Assembly: GCF_026210795.1 (NCBI RefSeq)
Contig: NC_089436.1
Span: forward strand, 4,650,001 to 4,714,000
Origin: Rhizophagus irregularis
Lineage: Eukaryota; Glomeromycota; Glomeromycetes; Glomerales; Glomeraceae
Length of the DNA: 64,000 nucleotides
Direction of reading: 5' to 3'
The position numbers and the translations under genes are program-made. The notes under the pieces were generated by a model. The model saw only the letters and a program-made list of their open reading frames with translations. It was not told the DNA's origin and did not search any database. Of the stretch, positions 24,471 to 35,960 are shown one piece after another; position 1 is the stretch's first letter, and the number at the start of each line of letters is the position of its first letter.

Positions 24471-25781
24471 TGAACTTCTTTAAACAATAGAATTTTATGA
24501 TACGAGCGTTCAATTTACATATTATTTATTTAGTGTATCTCTATAAAAATGATGATAAACTATTTAAGAATATTTTTGATGGAATACGAGAAACCCGTTT
24601 ATAAAGTTTTTTTCGGAAAAAACGATTTAGGAAATCTTAAATAAACGAATCCGAGTCTTTGCATAAACCTTATAATTTTAAACAATATCATCTAAATATA
24701 ATATTATTTCATTTGATATTGTTACAATAATACAATATCATCACCATTATTACATTTATTAACAATATCAAAACAATAATGAAATGATATTGTTACGAGG
24801 CTGTTGAGACGATCTTAACAATCTTGTTTGTAATTTTAAAGTTTCGGAAAGGAATTTTGAACAATAGTTTTTTTAGGACACACAAAATTCGATTTTCGGT
24901 TCACGTCACCCGGGATCCGGCCGGGTCAATTTTTTTATTTTATAATATAGACAAGAACAGGGAATAACATAATTGGTTCGTTACAAGTATTACAAATACC
25001 AGACTAAACTAATCCTAAACAGGTTATATTCAAACCCCACCAAATGGGGGTCGACTCGCCTGTTGGGTCACTTTCAATTTTCAATAAAAAATACGATAGC
25101 CGTTGAGACGATCTTAACAATTTTGTTCGAAATTTTAAAGTTTCGGAAAAAATTTTAAACAATAGTTTTTTTAGATACGATTTTTCGGTTCACATCACCC
25201 GGACCTGGCCGGGTCACTTTTTATTCTATAATATATACAAGAACAGGGAATAACAGAATTGGTTACAAGGACTACAAATACCAGAATAAGCTAATCCTAA
25301 ACAAGTTACTGTATATTCCAACCCCACCAAATGGGGGTCATCTCGTCTGTTGGATCACTTTCAATTTCAATAAAAAATACGATGCTCTTGAGACGATCTT
25401 AACAAATTTGTTCGAAATTTTAAAGTTTCGGAAAAGAATTTTGAACAATAGTTTTTTTAGGGCACACAAAATCCGATTTTCGGTTCACGTCACCCGGGAT
25501 CCGGCCGGGTCAATTTTTTTATTTTATAATATAGACAAGAACAGGGAATAACATAATTGGTCGTTACAATTATTACAAATACCAGACTAAACTTATCCTA
25601 AACAAGTTATATTCCAAACCCCACAAAAATGGGGTCGTCTCGCCTTTTGGGTGTTTATAAAAAATTATCACGTGATAAACTAATGATTTTTATATTGTAT
25701 ATTATTCGTGTGTCGTCTCAGAAAAATAAATAAATACGACAGTATAATATAAAATACTAGTATTTGCAATTCTCTAATACC
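24290..25781 (-). repeat. Inverted copy of the 40.16-41.10 kb repeat
   Basis: Read on the minus strand, this block follows 40158-41100 nearly word for word: GGTATTAGAG at the start, ACTAGTATTTTATA, TTTTTCTGAGACGACACACG, ATCACGTGATAATTTTTTATAAA, the GGCCGGGTCC unit, and CCGTGTGGRGTTTTGGGG towards the end. It differs by having three tandem copies of the 285-299 bp GGCCGGGT unit where the other copy has one. Confidence 0.7.
24803..25655 (-). repeat. Tandem triplication, unit about 290 bp
   Basis: Units start at TTGAGACGATCTTAACAA (about 24803, 25102 and 25387), giving spacings of 299 and 285 bp. Each carries TTTTCGGTTCAC, GGCCGGGTCA, TAATATA(G/T)ACAAGAACAGGG and CACCAAATGGGGGTC. A single copy lies at about 40275-40560 in the opposite orientation, and a fragment of its edge at 36935-36960. 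Confidence 0.75.
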
Positions 25782-25789
25782 ATAATATC

Positions 25790-26640
25790 ACATGCCTTAG
25801 AAAAGCTGATTAATGATTATAGCAATTATTGGTGTTTTTTGAAAGATAATGTTTTAGACCATAATTAATTAATAGAAAATAAAAATTAGGGATAATCCTA
25901 TAATGTTGGACAGAATTATGATCGCAATTTAACAAATGATCTACCAAAAACGAGATTGGTCATATTTAATTAATAATTTGCGTCGACAAACTATGCTATT
26001 AATAATTATCCGTTGATTTACTAATGATCAGCCTAACGGCTGGATCATTCTCATCCTAGTGGTCCCTGCTGCCAAGTTATGTATAAGCGTGATCACATAA
26101 TTTTGTAAATGTGACGATCAGGGGATAATTATGTATGGGCATAAACGATCTACCTAGCCCCAAGTTTAAGATGATAAATTCCATGCGCACAATTGAACCA
26201 GCAGAGAAATGAATTCTTTCAAAATGTGGCCACAAAATAAATAATCAAAAATTGATTGCGCTTGTACTGTTGTTACCTAGTCTTATTGTCAGTACTAAAA
26301 AAAGAAATTTTAAGTATTGAATCTATTTTTAAAGTTGCCTGCTGAAATTGATCGACGTAGAAATTATGTAACTATTTTAAAATTATTATACAAAGTACTT
26401 CGTTGTAGAAATGCTGAAATTAATTCAATATAATTTCTACATTCTACAAGTTTCTACATTTCTACAATTGCCGAAATTATTTAAACTCGTACACAATAAA
26501 AATAGTATAAATCAATCAAAAATATAATTGACAATTATTCAAATTTTTCTTATAAAGCTTCCTAAAATTTAACCAAATTTAAGAAAAAAATTTTATGAAT
26601 TTAATTTTTTGAAAATACTCACATTCTAATTCACAAAATT
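25790..26640 (+). promoter_or_regulatory. Upstream region of the secreted peptide gene, copy 1
   Basis: It aligns by eye with 41590-42149 upstream of the second peptide gene: GGGATTGGTCATATTTAA (GAGATTGG here), GAGAAATGAATTCT, the spacing to a TATA-like CTTATAAAG (26550 and about 42040) and the following TTCCTAAA. This suggests duplication of the peptide gene together with its promoter. About 150 bp at 26328-26480 is present only in this copy. Confidence 0.5.
26328..26480. mobile_element. Fragment with TAAAGTTGCCTGC end, insertion in copy 1
   Basis: The segment begins TAAAGTTGCCTGCTGAAA, the same tip as the foldback element at 7628-8342, and has internal words for TTTCTACA in both orientations. 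The duplicated promoter at 41960-41980 lacks it and behaves as an empty site. The right tip is not intact. Confidence 0.45.
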
Positions 26641-26644
26641 CACA

Positions 26645-26872
26645 ATGTATTTTTCTACCCTCTTAAAAACAATATTTGTTGTTTCTCTTTGTTTTTTAAC
26701 ATTAAATGTTGAAGCACGCTATAATAATAAACACAAACGCCATCTCATGAGAAGGACTTTATCTTCTATTCATTCATGTGGTCTAGAAAATGAATCTTGT
26801 GGTGGGGAATTACGTTGCTGTGTTGGATTTACTTGTTTTCAAGCTCTACATGTGTGCAAACCACGACAATAA
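26645..26872 (+). CDS. Small secreted knottin-like peptide, 75 aa
   Basis: The first 24 residues form a clear signal peptide (hydrophobic core IFVVSLCFLTL, cleavage expected after VEA). A basic stretch with dibasic sites (KR, then RR near residue 37) follows, where a Kex2-type protease could cut. The mature part has six cysteines spaced C-6-C-5-CC-4-C-6-C, the inhibitor cystine knot pattern. The start is the only ATG in frame, and there is no intron. It is paralogous to the gene at 42150 (similar signal peptide and homologous upstream DNA). Secretion is well supported. The knot fold is inferred from spacing. The target and role are unknown; a hypha-to-hypha signal, an effector on the host or a defence peptide are all possible. 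Confidence 0.8.
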   Translation: MYFSTLLKTIFVVSLCFLTLNVEARYNNKHKRHLMRRTLSSIHSCGLENESCGGELRCCVGFTCFQALHVCKPRQ

Positions 26873-29153
26873 TTCCGAGTCTTCCACGTAAATTTCCTTG
26901 TATCACAAACAATGCACAAAAAATTTATTCATATGTGCAGTAATGACAAACTATGGTTTATATCAATAAGTTTATAATTAAAGCAATTTCGCATAAACTT
27001 TTGTCATTTAAATATTTATTTTAGTGATATCACTTACTTAACATACTAGTTTCATAATGATGATCTTATTCTTAAAATATTGAAATCTTCTGGGTGTTTT
27101 TTGTGATTTTATGGGAAATAATTTCTAATTAATTCTCGGTTAATTTTATTTTTTATATTATATTTATTTTATATTATATCTACAGAAAATGTCAATTTTC
27201 TCGGTTTTTTTGATTGAGAAAAAGATAATTTTTTTTTTCAATTTACTGTATATTTTTATTTGATAACTTTTTTATAAAATAAAATACGTGCTGTTATCCC
27301 ATCGGTATTATGTATACACCTATGGATTTTTTGTAAATTACTCCATCGGTATAAAAAAAGTATAAAAAAGTATAAATTCCGTCATAAACAATGAGATAAG
27401 CCGGTAATTCCATGGATATCTAAACAAATACTCCATATGATTCTCCCCACCCTTCGGGGCCCCCAAGGCATCGATGAATATTTCTGTTATTAATGGAATA
27501 ACAAACATATATTTTCATAAAGGAAGCTTTATTTTTGGTTGCTTACAAGAAAATTAATTCGCCATTTTATTTTTTATTTTAAAAATTGAATTCGTTGGTT
27601 TTGTTTGTTTCTTGAATTGCGACCAGGGTTAATACAATACGCGCTTGGACTCAAATCAGAAATCAGAACAGGCCAGTTAATGTCATAGCGTGGGCCAAAA
27701 TTGTTTAATTTTTTTCCCTCTAACGATAATGCAGGCTGACATTACGATTGTTCTGGCCTAACAATCACGTGCACTCGAATTGCAGCTTTACGCAAATTTT
27801 TAAACCTTACTGTTACTCAATTAATTATAATATTATCACAATCTCCGTACGCATGATTAAAAGAAATATATTAATAAGTTTAAAACTGTCTTAACTGGTT
27901 AAGTAATCATCAACCATAACCGGTTCTAGGCTTTATTGATTACAAAATTTATTATTTTTTCATCTAATATCAACAAAGAATCAATAAACAATTTTGGTCC
28001 TTAATTAAGGTATTGATGGATTCACACAATATTCACTACTAAACACTCAAATATTTTATTTCTAGTATATTATCATAATACCATCACCAGCAGATATATG
28101 AATTTTATCTTCATAAAAAAATATTACCGAGACAAAAGAGTATTGACTATACGCTAGTGATTTTCATTTGTCGCCTTACCAGAATTAGGATAGAATTTTG
28201 GGCAGAACTAAAAATGGCATGAAACTCCGCCCGCTAATATTTGCTAATGCTGGTACAGTGTGATGATCAGCCGCGCGGTAAAAATACGAAAAAAAATTCT
28301 TTTTGTCCTTAAACCACTTATGAAATAAAACAAATAAAAAATTCAATCTGTTTGAAAAGAATCAAAAGAATCGTATCAACCCTATAAAAAATTTTATCCG
28401 TTATTTCTGTAAAAATGAGCCTTTTAATGGATCCATTCACGGAAAATGTAAACAATTCAATAAATTCCGTGATATAAGATTATTAATTCCGGAAATATTC
28501 CTATAGCAGTACAGTTAAAAATTTTTGTATTTATTGTCATATCTGGAATTTTCTTAAAAAAAAAAAATTATTTATCCCGAATTATATTCGTTGAATGATC
28601 AGAATAGAAACCGGTATTATTTATCTGACCGATGACCTGATGGCTAAAATTTTATTGTGCGAATTATCAAAGTAGAATTTAAAGTTTGATGTAACATATT
28701 ATAATTATTATAATTCAAAACAAATAATTTCTGTTTTCGTAAATTCCAAAACATTAAAGCTGATCTGTTTGTGTAAATCAGCTGCTACAGGAATGTCATT
28801 CATAACAAAAATTTTGTAGTAAATTGTTAGCTGTAAGCAATTAAAGCAATTATTACGGACATGCGGCAACCTTAAATTTGTAAAACCATTTGTAATACGT
28901 AGTGTACATAATTATAAAATTACGGCGGGGAATCTTACCTAAACTAGTTAGATTTGGGATAAGTCCAGAATAAAAAATAAAATATGTGACACCAAACATT
29001 AAATTCGATTGAATAATCAATGAATTTCTAAATAAATATTCTATTAATTTCTATTTTCTTAGGTTCGTGAATAAATATTAATAATTACATATTTATAAAT
29101 TATTTATAATAGTCCATGAAATGAAATGTATGACATAATAATTAATTAATAAA
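26873..29153. other. Intergenic region between peptide gene and gene A, copy 1
   Basis: No gene recognised. A CCCTATAAAAAATTTT end is present near 28381 (solo end of the family seen at 34855). Otherwise AT-rich DNA without clear open frames. In copy 2 the corresponding gap is about 1.3 kb, half as long. Confidence 0.4.
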
Positions 29154-30320
29154 TTAGACTTTATCATAGTACTCATTGTCGTTGACTTTGTTATGTTTTA
29201 TTAATAATGAATTTAAAAAATCAGTATCAAGATAATATTCTTTGAGTATATTTTCAATATTTTGAACGCGTTCTTCCAAAGTAACATTTTTGGTCCTTCC
29301 ACTAACAAATGGAATTGGTTCATATTTAGTTTTAAGTTTATTAATAAGTTTTTTTTGATATCTAATGCATAAACATTTAAACACATATTTTTGAAAAAAT
29401 CCCCTATTAGAAGAAAAATAAAAAAAGTATTAATTTACAAAATACATTTATTAATTATTATATATTGTATATAATCATTTAACTCACCATGGCGCTAATT
29501 TATTTGATCCAAATAAGAATACAAAGAATCCAGTTAAAGAACTAACGAATCCACCAACGTTTGATATAATTGAGCCAACTAAAATTAAAAGAATATATTA
29601 AAATATTATTATTTTTTATTTTCTATTAAGAATTATAAATTGATAGTTACGATCATAATAAAATTCCTCTTGATATTGTATAGCCTTTGTTGTTGGTATT
29701 AATACAAGCCTTGTTGCATTCGTAGTCTCTAAAGTTGTTATATGATCTGTATGTGTGATAAATACAACGTGCTCATCTTCCTCTCCACCCGCAAGGCCAT
29801 ATGCATAATCATTAATTATACGTTTGCTAATTGTAAATGAATAATATATTACATTAATTTGTTCATTCACAAGAAGTATAGAATTGGGTTTATTAAATAA
29901 AAATTCTTCTGATGGAAAATATATATTATCTATTACTAGTCCAGCTAAGTAAGCTTCAGTGATAAAAGGAGTAATCTCTACTATATCTTGATAATTAAAA
30001 GCATAACGATAGGTATGATCATCATTCTCACAAGCATCAATATCATTACCGTACTCTTCACATTCTCCATTATTGTAAGTACAGCTTAAAGGAAGTGAAC
30101 TACAAGTTAACATTATGATTTTAATATTTTTGTCGATGCCTTGTTTAAAGTTATAAAAATTACGGGTATTAATATTGGGTTCGATAATTGAACAATAAAG
30201 TTGCAAAAACTGATTATATGTAAAAAAAATAAGAATAATTATGAGTGCAAAAGAACATAATTTTCTTAAAAGAATGAAAGAAAAAAGTTCAGTTGATGGT
30301 TTGTTTTCTGCGAATACCAT
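29154..30320 (-). CDS. Gene A copy 1: two-pass membrane protein, unknown
   Basis: Predicted 336 residues from minus-strand exons 30320-29651, 29578-29488 and 29403-29154, GT-AG introns in phases 1 and 2. The first donor (GATC/GTAACT) is shared by all three copies. Membrane segment 1 is at about 21-35 and segment 2 (GSIISNVGGFVSS...FLFG) at about 227-250. Between them is a domain of about 190 residues with several cysteines and the conserved YGLAGGE motif. After it comes a basic, probably cytosolic tail with YEPIPFVSGRTKNVTLEERV and KEYYLDTDFL. The start MVFAENKPSTE aligns with the other copies. It is divergently paired with gene B at 388 bp. The family is typical of Rhizophagus-like genomes but has no function known to me; a receptor or membrane sensor is only a guess. 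Confidence 0.85.
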
Positions 30321-30708
30321 TTTGAATAAAATAAAGATGAAACAGCTGTTAAAATATAATATAAATACTTATTTTATTACACACGGTAAAGTTCTTAATC
30401 GACATTACTAATCAATCAATGATTGGTCATAAGATATTAGCTTGATCGAGTTATTTGATCGACCAACAAATTTGGTGCATAAAAAAACTCTCTTTTCTAA
30501 TTTCTGCATAGAAAAATACTTTGGAACATAATAAAACAATGAAACAATGAAAATACATTAAAATAAATTAGAATACTGCAACCTTTTAAAAATTCGGCCG
30601 ATCATAGGTCATTTGACCGAAATTGATGACGTTGTCAAGTTACCCTGTTTCAGTATAAAACAGATATAAAGAAGATAATGCAATATAATTAAAGTGCACA
30701 TTCTGAAC
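30321..30708. promoter_or_regulatory. Bidirectional promoter, copy 1
   Basis: 388 bp separates the A and B start codons. On the B side, TATAAAGAAGATAATGCAAT lies about 45 bp before the ATG and matches copy 3 closely (and copy 2 more loosely). On the A side a TATTTATATTATA box lies about 50 bp before its ATG, again shared with the other copies. Confidence 0.5.
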
Positions 30709-33088
30709 ATGGTTAATATTACAATATCAAGAATATTAAACTTTTTATTTATTTTTTTAATTTTTTCCGAAATTATTTTTCTTATTGTTTATCCTACATT
30801 CTGGCCACGTTTAATATGGTTCACGCTTCCATTTGTTTTTTTAGCTGGTTTATCCGCGGTCTTTCATAAAACAATAATATATGCTATAGCATTTTTGATC
30901 GTAAATTTTATTCCAATTACGATAGCGGTTTGCAATATCTTCAAATTTGATTATGTTAATGGTAAATATTTTTAAAATTGCATAAAAAATTAATTCCGAT
31001 TTTTTACGAAAAAAATTGTTCATATAATTTTGAATTTACATCATTTGAATAATAATAAGAATTTTATTATCTCGCTTCAAACGAAACAAATACCGAAGAT
31101 ATAAATTATTCGAGTAGTAAACGAGACATTAGTGAGGAAAAATATAAAATTGCTAAAGAATTAAACGATAATATATCAAAGTATTATATACCTCAACATA
31201 TACCTGTGGTGATAATTTTAGGAATATTTCAATTTACTTTTATAATACTTTGTATTTTATTATCGAAGATAAGGTAATTTATAATATCATGAGATATTAT
31301 AAAATAATTTTCTAATATAATTATACTTTGTTAGATCATGGAGATGGATTAAAAGGTGTAAATTAACTAATAATAATAAAAGTATGGTCTTTTTATAAAG
31401 TTTATAGGTTCTTTTTAATTTCATTACTGTATTAATTTATTCTTCTATTAGAAGCCCATATTATTTATCAACTTGAGGAGGCATTATTTCTAATTACAAC
31501 TTCATTTCTTGGAGTTTGGAAATCAGAGATATACCTCTTATATCATGGGCAGACAGGAGAAGTTTTGGGAACAATTTTTGGAATAATCAGTGATGTATTT
31601 GGTATTATTACAATAATTCCAATTTGTATTGTTTTTATAACGATACGAAAACATTCAAAAATTCTATATGGTTTATTTTACTTCGCAAGCCTAATCGAAG
31701 TAACAAATATAATTTTATTGTTATGTAAATATTATTTTTACATTATCGCTTCAACCAAAGGTAATTGATAATTTTTTTTTAATCGAATTTTTCAAATGAT
31801 TTTAAATATTAACCACATTAAAATATTCAATAATAATATTAAGTTCTTATATTGCCTTCCAATAATATTATTGATGTTATGTTTTATAGAGAAATAATTA
31901 CTATTGGTAAATTGAAAATTGTTTATTATATAAAGAAAATTTATATTCTAACATATATAATTATAATTTATAAATTTCAGGTATTCCAACTATGTTTTTT
32001 TTGATAATTTTGAATGTTAACACAATTTTATGTCAGAAATACATTGACGAAAATATTGTTTTACAAAGTAAGTAAAAATATCTTTATTAACGTACGCTTT
32101 TTTACACTATACACTAATTTTTTATCTTTTTATTTTAGTTTATGGTTCGGAGAACGAACAGTTTCTGATAAAGAGTACTACACTTTTTTTTTTTAGTTTT
32201 TTAAAAAAAATTTTTAAAGAGTTTTTAAAATTTTTAGAAAAAGAACCAGATTTAGACTTAAAGAAATTAAGTATCAATGAATGGAAATTTGTACTTAAAT
32301 CAGAAATTTCTGTATCAGAGTATATAAGCGTTAAACATGATAAAAATACTTTAAAAACTGTTGAAATTTCTTTTAATGCAGAATCAGATGTCATGATACA
32401 AACAAATTATCCTTTACCAAATGTTTTTATAAAAGGTAAAAACTAATTAATGCATTATTATTGTTACTTTTTTAGCGCAGTTATGTGATTATTCTACTAA
32501 CTATCACTTATAACAATAGATACCTCTTCCGTTACATTATTTCCTTCACTATCAATAGAATATTATTATTATGAAATAACAATTTTATCAAATCATCATA
32601 TTGATGAAACAATAATTGCTATTGGTTTTGCTCCAAAAAATCATTCAATTTACAGGTATATATTTCTATACAAAAATTCCATTATTAGATCAAGCGATCT
32701 TAATATATATTTTTTCTTTTAAAGATTACCTGGTTGTGATACACATTCAGTTGGATTTCATTCAGATGAAGGTAGAACATTTCACAATGAAGGGTATACA
32801 GGTTCAAAATATGCTGAAAAATGGGGAGAAATAAATGATGTAATAGGTTGTGGTTATTGCCCAAGTATCGGACAAGTCTTTTTTACAATGAATGGTAAAA
32901 ATTTGGGTATTGCTTACACCGGATTATTTCATCCTTGGTATCCTACAATTGGTTCTAACGGAGTTTGTAGTTTAAAAGTTAATTTTGGTCAGGAAGAATT
33001 TAAATATAAGGAAGCTAATGATTTGAGTATTACTAACATGATTCCTTATAAAGCCGAGAATAATAATGAGATTATTTCTACGGCATAA
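30709..33088 (+). CDS. Gene B copy 1: polytopic membrane protein with SPRY domain
   Basis: Predicted 589 residues from exons 30709-30961, 31060-31273, 31335-31381, 31452-31760, 31845-31907, 31981-32067, 32139-32435, 32520-32655 and 32725-33088; all GT-AG and all phases join. Start MVNI aligns with copies 2 and 3. About eight membrane segments: three in exon 1 (about 9-29, 35-53, 55-78), one at the end of exon 2, three in exon 4, one in exon 6. Exon 2 also encodes a variable hydrophilic loop. Exons 7-9 (about 400-575) form a SPRY domain: IQTNYPLP, YYYEITILS, GFHSDEGRTFHNEGYTG, VIGCGYCP, VFFTMNG, YPTIGSNG, VNFGQEEF. This resembles Ssh4/Ear1 and RanBPM domains, which recruit partners such as ubiquitin ligases; I see no PPxY motif here. 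Role inferred only. Confidence 0.85.
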
Positions 33089-34310
33089 ATTCCGTCCCTT
33101 CAGAACTGTGATATATATTTTTTTTTATTGCAGTATACGTTTCAGGATTATGACTGATCATGCATTATTGAATAATTATCGTTCAGCCTAATAGGATCAT
33201 TCAGATTTTCATAGATCGATATAATATATATGATTATACATATGATAAAGTAGAGTATAAAGAGTGTAAATGAAAATGTTTATAAATATTTTAAATAAAG
33301 CTTATAAAGTGGAAATTTATAGATGGAAAGTTAGGTATAAGCTTAATTATGATGTTAATAATTAGTGTAATTAATGCATGATCAAAAGCGTCAGAACGAT
33401 AACACTTTTATTGGATGTGAGGCTAGGGCCCTTTATTGATTGGACTACGTGACCCATTTTCATCTCGGTATATAGCTACTCCAATAATATATATTTATAT
33501 CATGGATTTTCGAAACTATTAAATTGTACAAAATTTTTTTGGAATTTTTATTTTCAAAATGGTTGATATCGATTATTGCAGCTTATTTTTACTTCTCGCT
33601 GAAGAGATTCTGTCTAACTCAGAATAATCACAAAAACAGGAAACTTCATTAATTCATTGAAATCTGGCGTACACCATGGAAATTGGACTGGTTTCATAAT
33701 GGTGTAGTTAGCCGAAAAATTCAGCCGAAGGCGCAGTAAATTTTCGGCTAACAACACCCAACCCATGTCGATCTTGAATGATTTGTTTATTTAACTACTA
33801 TTTACGGCTAGATATTTACGGCTAACTACATTATTATTTTAGTTTATTATTATTTCGATTTTTAGTAATGTTTAAAAGTAAATAATGAAAATATGAGTTT
33901 TTCTATCGACGTACCCAAAGTCTGGTACCATAATGTACGTAAATGAGTAAATGACCTACAAGAAAAAACCTAATCCTAATAAAACCAGATGCTACTTATT
34001 ATTGTATAAATTTACATAAATTAAAACATTCTTTGATTTTCTTATGTTTTGGGATTTTATGCTACTTATGGCGAAAAAAAAAAGAACAAAAAAAAACGAT
34101 ATAATAAACTATATTGAATCTCCAATAAATTTCACCTTATTATTTAAGAACCTTATATTGTTCGTCAAAGTGAACGTTCTTACCGCTAATTGCAAAAATA
34201 TTAGATCACCCGACTCATTTTGATGAATTTTTTCATACGTATGCATGAATTGAATTTATCAAATTTCTAACTTTATCAAGTATCACGTGACATTGGGAAT
34301 GCGCAAATTT
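33089..34310. other. Intergenic region with a small TA-flanked element
   Basis: No gene recognised downstream of gene B copy 1. 33707-33826 starts GTTAGCCG and ends CGGCTAAC with TA on each side, as expected for a Tc1/mariner-type MITE. A second internal GGCTAAC at about 33748 gives a hairpin with a 14-bp stem. Confidence 0.4.
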
Positions 34311-34315
34311 ACATA

Positions 34316-34501
34316 CAGTCATCCTCCCATATAATCACACCCTTCGGGACCAAAAAAAAATGGTGTGACTATAATAATTATATATGATGTGATTAAAGGG
34401 AAGGTTTTTTTAATAAGTTTATTAGTAACTTGGGATTAATGTAAATGTGCTTATAAGGGAGTTGTGATTATACAGAGGGTGACTATATGGGAGGACGACT
34501 G
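34316..34501. mobile_element. TA-flanked MITE, 186 bp
   Basis: The ends are CAGTCATCCTCCCATATA and, on the opposite strand, CAGTCGTCCTCCCATATA. TA dinucleotides lie at 34314-34315 and 34502-34503. The tip and TA duplication fit pogo/Tigger-type Tc1-mariner elements. No coding capacity. Confidence 0.7.
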
Positions 34502-34559
34502 TATTAGGAAATATTAACTCCGGCTGGAATTATAAATTTTCAAAAAAATTTTTTTTATA

Positions 34560-34655
34560 GGACCGCAGTCCAAGGACTGATCGGTCCGGTCCTCGGTCCA
34601 GTTCCGGACCGCGGACTGATGAAGACCGGACCGTCCGGACCGTTAACATCCCTAA
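34560..34655. repeat. GGACCG palindromic tract
   Basis: About 95 bp made of GGACCG and CGGTCC words in alternating orientation (GGTCCGGTCCTCGGTCC and GACCGGACCGTCCGGACCG), the same sequence type as the ends of the element at 56340-57276. Likely a solo or broken end of that family. Confidence 0.5.
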
Positions 34656-34854
34656 AGTTATTTGGTACCTTCCTCATTTTCTTTAACTTCATCATTTCGA
34701 AATGTATTTGTTGCTACCGCTGTCTTATTCCTTGATTCAGGTCTGGGAAAACTTGTAGCTACCAATGAATTTATTATCGATAATAATAAAATTTCATTGG
34801 TAGTAATATTATAAATTGTGAGTATTTCTTAAATGTTTTAATGTTTATTACATA

Positions 34855-34956
34855 CCCTATAAAAATTTTTTAGAAAATTGATCACATATCGGAGTTTTTT
34901 TACTAAAAAAAATGATCATTTATCAGAATTTTTCCCAAAAAATTTTTTATAGGGAT
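34855..34956. mobile_element. CCCTATAAAA MITE, 102 bp
   Basis: Starts CCCTATAAAAATTTTTTAG and ends with the complement; ATA flanks both sides. The inside reads TTGATCACATATCGGAG and AATGATCATTTATC, shared with the copy at 35717-35813. Confidence 0.65.
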
Positions 34957-35639
34957 AACTGACATGAAATTAACCGACATCATTTTGCTGACTTCCATAT
35001 TGCTGATATGAAAATTATCTAACTTCATTTCACTGAAATGCATTTTACCGGCATGACAATTACCTCTACTTGGGGATCTTCTAAAGTGGAATAGTTTTGA
35101 CCAGCATTACGGCATGATTAAGAAATTACAAATGTGACAATTATTTTTACTATGATCACGAGATAATACTCCGCTTTAGACATCCCCGACTTGTCATTTC
35201 ACCGAAAATTATTCGTTGGCTGCGCCTTTCACCTTTGCTGCGTCTTAGCGTTCAGTTAATTTCAAATTAATTATTTTTTAGTAAAATTTACTGCTTTAAA
35301 AAAATTATAGACTTTATTTTCAAATTGCAATAATAAATTAAATTTATTAATAATTCTGACAACTTTGCTTTTATTCATTAGAAACTATAAATACCAAATA
35401 TAAATAAATATTTTTCTTTTAATTACATATCTGATATAGTAAAAATAAAATAATGCAAATTTCATGATATCGATGTTGTGCCCGAAATCTCAATATGCCC
35501 CAAATTGACAATAATCATCGATGATTACTATATGTGAAAAGTAATGCTAGAAAATTATCATTTGGATCTAAAGGAGGATGCTCAGGATGAACGTATCATA
35601 TGTTCGAAAGATATACGGTTGAGAACCTCGAGAGATGGT

Positions 35640-35960
35640 CTTGTGCCACCTACTCCACTATTTCACTACCACAAGAATTAAGGGAGGTAAGAATTATAAA
35701 TATATAGAGTAAGGGCCCCTATAAAAAATTTTTTAGGAAATTGATCACATCGGAGTTTTTTTGGAATGAAAACTAGAAAAATGATCATTTATTGGAATTT
35801 TCCATTTATAGGGCGGCTAGGGAAGTGATTCCAGTGATTTCATTAGGTAAAGGATTATTTTCGAAAAAAAAAAAATTTTAAAAAAAAAATTAGGATAAAG
35901 GACGAATTTTTTTCTCGAGCCAATTTGCAATTTTGCCAGTAAAGCGCTACTATAGCCAAA
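35640..35960. repeat. Dispersed repeat interrupted by a MITE at 35717-35813
   Basis: A diverged copy of 14510-14690. The MITE inside starts CCCTATAAAAAATTTTTTAG, ends TTTATAGGG and shares its interior with 34855-34956. The copy at 14.5 kb lacks the MITE. Confidence 0.5.

Noticed and set aside
24973-25158. 61-residue plus frame
   Set aside because: Lies inside the tandem 290-bp unit and is not kept in the other units.
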